Source: Chloroflexota bacterium (GTDB taxonomy: Bacteria; Chloroflexota; Anaerolineae; Aggregatilineales; Aggregatilineaceae). Taken from it: a DNA stretch of 64,000 nucleotides. Below, in pieces: positions 60,355-64,000 of this stretch (positions are counted from its first letter, which is position 1; each line of letters begins with the position of its first letter). Location: positions 62,001-126,000 of the forward strand of contig JAAYCM010000075.1 in the NCBI GenBank assembly GCA_012729765.1. The letters run 5' to 3'. Under the pieces are notes generated by a model. It did not search any database. It worked only from the letters and a program-made list of their open reading frames with translations, and was not told the DNA's origin. Both the position numbers and the translations under genes were made by a program.

Positions 60355-61377
60355 ATGACGCCTGAGCTACCCTTCTCGCTGACCCTGGGTGCGATCACGT
60401 TTCTGCTGACCGCGATCTGGGGCAGCCCGTTTATTGAAGTCCTGCGCCGGCTGCACGTGGGCAAGCAGATTCGTGAAAGCGGCCCGCAGACACACCTGGT
60501 CAAGACCGGCACGCCGACGATGGGCGGCATCCTGATCCTGGTCCCGGTCGTGCTGATCACGCTGGGGCTAAACCTGGCGCGGCTGGTCGAGGGCCAGATT
60601 CAACTGACCGGCTCCAGCATCCTGCTGCCGCTGTTCGTGCTGCTCAGCTTCGGTATCCTGGGCGGGATCGACGATATCGAGGGCGTGCGCGGCCTGCGCG
60701 AGCGCGGCGAGGGCATCCGGGCGCGGACCAAGTTCGCGGCGCAGTTCGTGCTGGCGCTCATGGTGGCGCTGGTGATGGCCTTCCTCGGCGGCGGCTTCCA
60801 GAACGCCAACGGCGTGTATGTCCCCTTCTTCCCGACCTTTGTCGAAATCCCCCCGCTGCTCTGGATTCCGATCGCCGTGGTGGCAATCGTCGGGGCCAGC
60901 AACGCGGTCAACTTCACCGATGGGCTGGACGGACTCTCCGGCATCATCACCGCCAGCGCGTTCGCGGCCTACGGCGTGATCGCGCACCTGCAGGGCCAGA
61001 CCTTCCTGGTGCAGTTCAGCTTCATCATGGTCGGCGCGTGCTTCGGCTTCCTGTGGTATAACGCCCATCCCGCGCAGATGTTTATGGGCGATGTCGGCTC
61101 GCTGGCGCTGGGCGCGGCGCTGGGCACCGTCGCGCTGATGACCGGCCAATGGCTGCTGCTGCCGGTCATTGCGATCATCCCGGTGGCCGAGGTGGTGAGC
61201 GTGATCCTGCAAATCGGCTATGTGCGGCTGACGCACGGCCAGCGCCTCTTCCGCATGGCCCCGATTCACCACCATTTCGAGCTGCTCGGCTGGAGCGAGA
61301 CACAGGTTGTCCAGCGCTTCTGGCTGGTCGGCATCCTGGCGTCGATGCTGGGCGTGGCGCTGGCGCTGCTGCGCTGA
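60355..61377 (+). CDS. mraY: Phospho-N-acetylmuramoyl-pentapeptide transferase
   Basis: 340 residues with about ten TM helices. Landmarks are HLVKTGTPTMGGILIL, ILGGIDDIEGVRG with the catalytic Asp pair region, NAVNFTDGLDGLSG, MGDVGSLALGAALG and HHHFELLGWSETQVVQRFW. It transfers phospho-MurNAc-pentapeptide to undecaprenyl phosphate, giving lipid I, the substrate of MurG in the other arm. The family's hallmark motifs are intact. Confidence 0.96.
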   Translation: MTPELPFSLTLGAITFLLTAIWGSPFIEVLRRLHVGKQIRESGPQTHLVKTGTPTMGGILILVPVVLITLGLNLARLVEGQIQLTGSSILLPLFVLLSFGILGGIDDIEGVRGLRERGEGIRARTKFAAQFVLALMVALVMAFLGGGFQNANGVYVPFFPTFVEIPPLLWIPIAVVAIVGASNAVNFTDGLDGLSGIITASAFAAYGVIAHLQGQTFLVQFSFIMVGACFGFLWYNAHPAQMFMGDVGSLALGAALGTVALMTGQWLLLPVIAIIPVAEVVSVILQIGYVRLTHGQRLFRMAPIHHHFELLGWSETQVVQRFWLVGILASMLGVALALLR

Positions 61378-61471
61378 CTCTTCCCGTTCAACGTATACGA
61401 TCCTCTGACGGTGCGCTGCCCCCGGCTGGTGTACACTAAAAAGATAGATCGACTCAATACATGGTGGCGGC

Positions 61472-62356
61472 GTGGTGGAACGAGAGCTTGCCGGACAGGT
61501 GGTGGGTGGGTATCACGTCGGGATGCTGATCGGTGGCGGCGGAATGGGCCGCGTCTATCAGGCGACCGATCTCGATACGGACGCGGCAGTTGCGATCAAG
61601 ATCATGCTGCCGGAGTTCGCCCGCGATCCGAGCTTCCGCACGCGGTTTCTGCGCGAAGCCGAGATGATGAGCACGCTCCAGCACCCACATATCGTCACCG
61701 TCTACAACTACGGCGAATGGGACGACTATCTCTACATGGTGATGCAGCTTGTGCGCGGGCCATCGCTGGAGCGCATCTTGCAGTGCCGGACCTTCTCGCC
61801 GCTCACCGGCTGGCAGATCATGCGCCCGATCACCGAGGCGCTCGGCTTCGGCCACAGCTACCATGTCTTGCACCGCGACCTGAAAACGAGCAATATCCTG
61901 ATCGAGCCGCACGGGGCGCGCAACCGGGTCTATCTCAGCGATTTCGGGTTGGGTAAGCGTCCCGGCCTGGACACCACCCTCACCGCGTCGGGCGTCGCCA
62001 TCGGCACGCCGGAATATATGGCCCCTGAAGTCGCAATGGGCGCGCCCGCCGATCATCGCGCTGACCTCTATTCCCTGGGCGTGATCCTGTATGAAGTGCT
62101 GCTGGGGCGGCTGCCCTTCCAGGCAGAAAATCCGCAGATGACCGCGCTAGCCCACGTCGATCAGCCCGTGCCGCGCCCGGCAACGCTGCATCCCGAATTC
62201 CCGCGCCCGCTCGAAGCGGTGCTGCTGCGGGCGCTCGCCAAAGACCCCAACGCGCGCTTCCAGTCGGCGGCAGCGCTGCGCACAGCCTACTATGTCGCCG
62301 TCAGCGGGCTGGACAGCGGCACACGGCGCGACTGCTACTGGCCGGAATGCCTGTGA
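61472..62356 (+). CDS. Soluble Hanks-type serine/threonine protein kinase
   Basis: 294 residues starting at a GTG. The kinase domain is complete: GGGGMGRV (Gly loop, about 21-28), Lys43 in VAIK, HRDLKTSN (Asp136), DFG (Asp157) and GTPEYMAPE, followed by DLYSLGVILYEVLLG. The protein ends about 15 residues after the kinase domain. It has no TM helix and no PASTA or other sensor domain, unlike PknB-type kinases near dcw genes. It follows mraY by 94 bp and may phosphorylate division or wall-synthesis proteins; that is inference from position. Confidence 0.9.
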   Translation: MVERELAGQVVGGYHVGMLIGGGGMGRVYQATDLDTDAAVAIKIMLPEFARDPSFRTRFLREAEMMSTLQHPHIVTVYNYGEWDDYLYMVMQLVRGPSLERILQCRTFSPLTGWQIMRPITEALGFGHSYHVLHRDLKTSNILIEPHGARNRVYLSDFGLGKRPGLDTTLTASGVAIGTPEYMAPEVAMGAPADHRADLYSLGVILYEVLLGRLPFQAENPQMTALAHVDQPVPRPATLHPEFPRPLEAVLLRALAKDPNARFQSAAALRTAYYVAVSGLDSGTRRDCYWPECL

Positions 62357-62423
62357 GCAGGGGGCTTGACACCACGCCCAAGGCCACTAGACTCATCCCT
62401 AAACGAGAGAGGGAGCCAGGCCG

Positions 62424-63392
62424 ATGACCACAACGCGCGCGCTGAATGTCCTGATCGTGCATGGGATCGGGTGGGGCAACCGGGGCACACTCTATGCCCG
62501 CCCGCTCGAAGACAGCATCCGCCACGCCTTCGACCGCGCGATCGGTCGCCTGCGCCTGCGCGACATCGGCGGCAAGGATGCCCGCGCCAAAAACGCGCTG
62601 CGCTTCGAGGCCGCCTGCTGGGACCCGGTCACGCAGAAGCCGCAGGACAGCCTGCTGAGCGTGATGTTCGGCGGGCTGCAGTTCTTCCGCCGCGCGAGCC
62701 TGACCTACCACTTCCGGCGCAATATGGTTTCCCTGCTCGGTGATGTGATCGCCTACGAGCGCAACCCAAACAACCGCGTCTATCAGGCGATCCACAAAGA
62801 GCTGGAAGACTGCGTCAGCCGCCTGAGTGAGGCCAGCGCCGGCGAGCGTGACGAGAACGGCTACGCGCCGCTGACGATCATCGGGCACAGCCTGGGCAGC
62901 GTGATCGGCTCCGATTTCGTCTGGGACCACGCCGAAGGCCGCGGATCGCACCGGCTGGGCGATCATCACTTCTCGCTGCTCAACTTCGTGTCGATGGGAT
63001 CGCCGATGGCGCTCTATGCCCTGCGCGACAATACCTACGGCGACCGCGAGAGCATCCGCGAAAGCCTGAAAGCGCCGATCCAGGTCGAGCCGGAACACGG
63101 CTTCTGGCTCAACCTCTACGACCGCCAGGACGCGATCGCCTTCCCGCTCCAGCCGATCGAGTCGTATCAGGATGTGGGCGTGATCGACTGCGCGATCAAT
63201 GCCGGGACATGGCTCACCGGCTGGAACTTCATCAGCCACATCGGCTACTGGCGCTGCGACGAAGCCTCGCAGATCATCGGGCGCAAACTGGCGCTGGACT
63301 GGGCGCGGCTCAACAGCCCGCGCTTTGCCGAACGCGATTATGACAAGGCGCTCGACGCGCTGCGCAAAGAGCTGCGCCACTACGGACGCTAA
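62424..63392 (+). CDS. Alpha/beta-hydrolase-like protein of unknown function
   Basis: 322 residues. The N-terminal strand and oxyanion-type loop read LNVLIVHGIGWGNRGTLYARPL, and the nucleophile elbow is IIGHSLGSVIGSDF (Ser156 in GHSLG), as in lipases and esterases. VSMGSPMALYALRDN and a C-terminal His (FISHIGYW) could complete a triad with an unassigned acid. No signal peptide or TM helix is seen. The family is not recognised further, and substrates are unknown. It is 67 bp after the kinase gene and 26 bp before the exonuclease gene. Confidence 0.65.
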   Translation: MTTTRALNVLIVHGIGWGNRGTLYARPLEDSIRHAFDRAIGRLRLRDIGGKDARAKNALRFEAACWDPVTQKPQDSLLSVMFGGLQFFRRASLTYHFRRNMVSLLGDVIAYERNPNNRVYQAIHKELEDCVSRLSEASAGERDENGYAPLTIIGHSLGSVIGSDFVWDHAEGRGSHRLGDHHFSLLNFVSMGSPMALYALRDNTYGDRESIRESLKAPIQVEPEHGFWLNLYDRQDAIAFPLQPIESYQDVGVIDCAINAGTWLTGWNFISHIGYWRCDEASQIIGRKLALDWARLNSPRFAERDYDKALDALRKELRHYGR

Positions 63393-63418
63393 ACTATTTT
63401 GTCTGAAGGGATTGTTTG

Positions 63419-63991
63419 ATGCACGTGCATTTTGAGCAGGCCCGCGCCGAGGCCGTCACCTGGGCGCGCGACGTTCTGGCCCAGGGATTCGTCCTGTTCG
63501 ACAGCGAGACGACCGGCCTGGACAGCGATGACGAGTTTGTCCAGCTTGGCGTGATCGACCACACCGGGGCGGTGCTGCTGGATACGCTGGTCCGGCCCAC
63601 ACAGCCGATTTCGCCGGGCGCGGCCCAGGTGCACGGCTACTCCGAGCTTCATCTGCTCCGCGCGCCGCGCTTCCCGGCAGTCTATCCCGCGCTGGCGGGG
63701 GCGCTCGCCGGGCGGCGCGTGATCGTATATAACGCCGACTTCGACCGCCGGATTCTGCACCAGGCGTGCAGCCGCTATGGCCTGCCCCCGGTCGCCGCCA
63801 CGGACTGGGACTGCGCCATGAAGCAGTATGCGCGCTATCGCGGTGTGTGGAACTCCTGGCACAACGATTTCCGCTGGCACCGCCTGACGGCTGCCTGCAC
63901 CTGGGAGCAGATTCACGTGCAGGATGCGCATTCGGCGGTGGGCGACTGCCGCATGGCGCTGGAATTGATCCGGTGTATGGCGGCGGGCTGA
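63419..63991 (+). CDS. DnaQ-like 3'-5' exonuclease (DEDD family)
   Basis: 190 residues from the ATG at 63419, with GAAGGG 8 bp upstream; a TTG one codon earlier is less likely. Exo I is VLFDSETTGLD (Asp28, Glu30), Exo II VIVYNADFDRRIL and Exo III HSAVGDCRM (DEDDh type, His before the last Asp). It degrades single-stranded DNA or RNA 3'-5' and could serve in proofreading or repair. No polymerase domain is fused. The stop codon is 9 bp before the window end. Confidence 0.88.
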   Translation: MHVHFEQARAEAVTWARDVLAQGFVLFDSETTGLDSDDEFVQLGVIDHTGAVLLDTLVRPTQPISPGAAQVHGYSELHLLRAPRFPAVYPALAGALAGRRVIVYNADFDRRILHQACSRYGLPPVAATDWDCAMKQYARYRGVWNSWHNDFRWHRLTAACTWEQIHVQDAHSAVGDCRMALELIRCMAAG

Positions 63992-64000
63992 CGACGAGTC

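Overview
The window is GC-rich chromosomal DNA, most likely from a member of the Chloroflexota (Anaerolineae-like). This is inferred from gene content: two DUF2298 'YYY' membrane proteins (a family known mainly from Chloroflexi and archaea), a B12-dependent class II ribonucleotide reductase, a secreted alpha-2-macroglobulin, LysM/SH3 and WD40/SH3 surface proteins, and a rearranged division and cell-wall (dcw) cluster. No rRNA, tRNA, CRISPR array, prophage or intact transposase gene was seen.

Layout. (1) 1-17.5 kb, minus strand: one apparent operon for a surface glycan or glycoprotein. It holds a TM-rich flippase-like protein, a GT4 glycosyltransferase, a methyltransferase, a GT39-like protein of 1003 aa, a 2328-aa fusion of a GT39-like half to a DUF2298 half, a stand-alone DUF2298 protein, and a truncated GT39-like protein at the window edge. 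(2) 17.8-31.6 kb: SH3/LysM protein, two FemAB-type transferases with a GNAT between them, an M61/M1-like secreted metallopeptidase between 30-bp direct repeats, a 2141-aa alpha-2-macroglobulin, a single-domain response regulator, a DUF218 protein and a lipoprotein. (3) 31.8-36.9 kb: nrdJ, interrupted by two inteins, downstream of nrdR. (4) 37.3-49.1 kb, minus strand: murD, a DUF1349 protein, a small membrane protein, ftsW, murG, a CvpA-like protein, murC, murB, ftsQ, ftsA, ftsZ in transcription order. (5) 49.1-55.8 kb, minus strand: an oxidoreductase, a WD40-SH3 protein, a beta-helix protein and uvrC. (6) 56-64 kb, plus strand: rsmH, ftsL-like, ftsI, response regulator, mraY, a soluble Ser/Thr kinase, an alpha/beta-hydrolase-like protein and a DnaQ-like exonuclease. 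The dcw genes are therefore split into two divergent arms around uvrC, and no mraZ, murE or murF lies in the window.

The most striking feature not explained by genes is a family of at least nine intergenic inverted-repeat elements (about 100-190 bp, both orientations). Each carries two GC-rich hairpins inside CCCCCATCC/GGATGGGGG arms. Several have outer terminal inverted repeats beginning CTAG, and those ends often coincide with the stop codon of the neighbouring gene. They look like MITE- or REPIN-like elements tolerated at gene ends. Other points of interest are the second nrdJ intein, whose C-terminal junction reads Arg-Gly instead of His-Asn, the giant GT39-DUF2298 fusion, a MurG with Gly in place of the glycine-loop His, and a structured leader upstream of nrdR-nrdJ.
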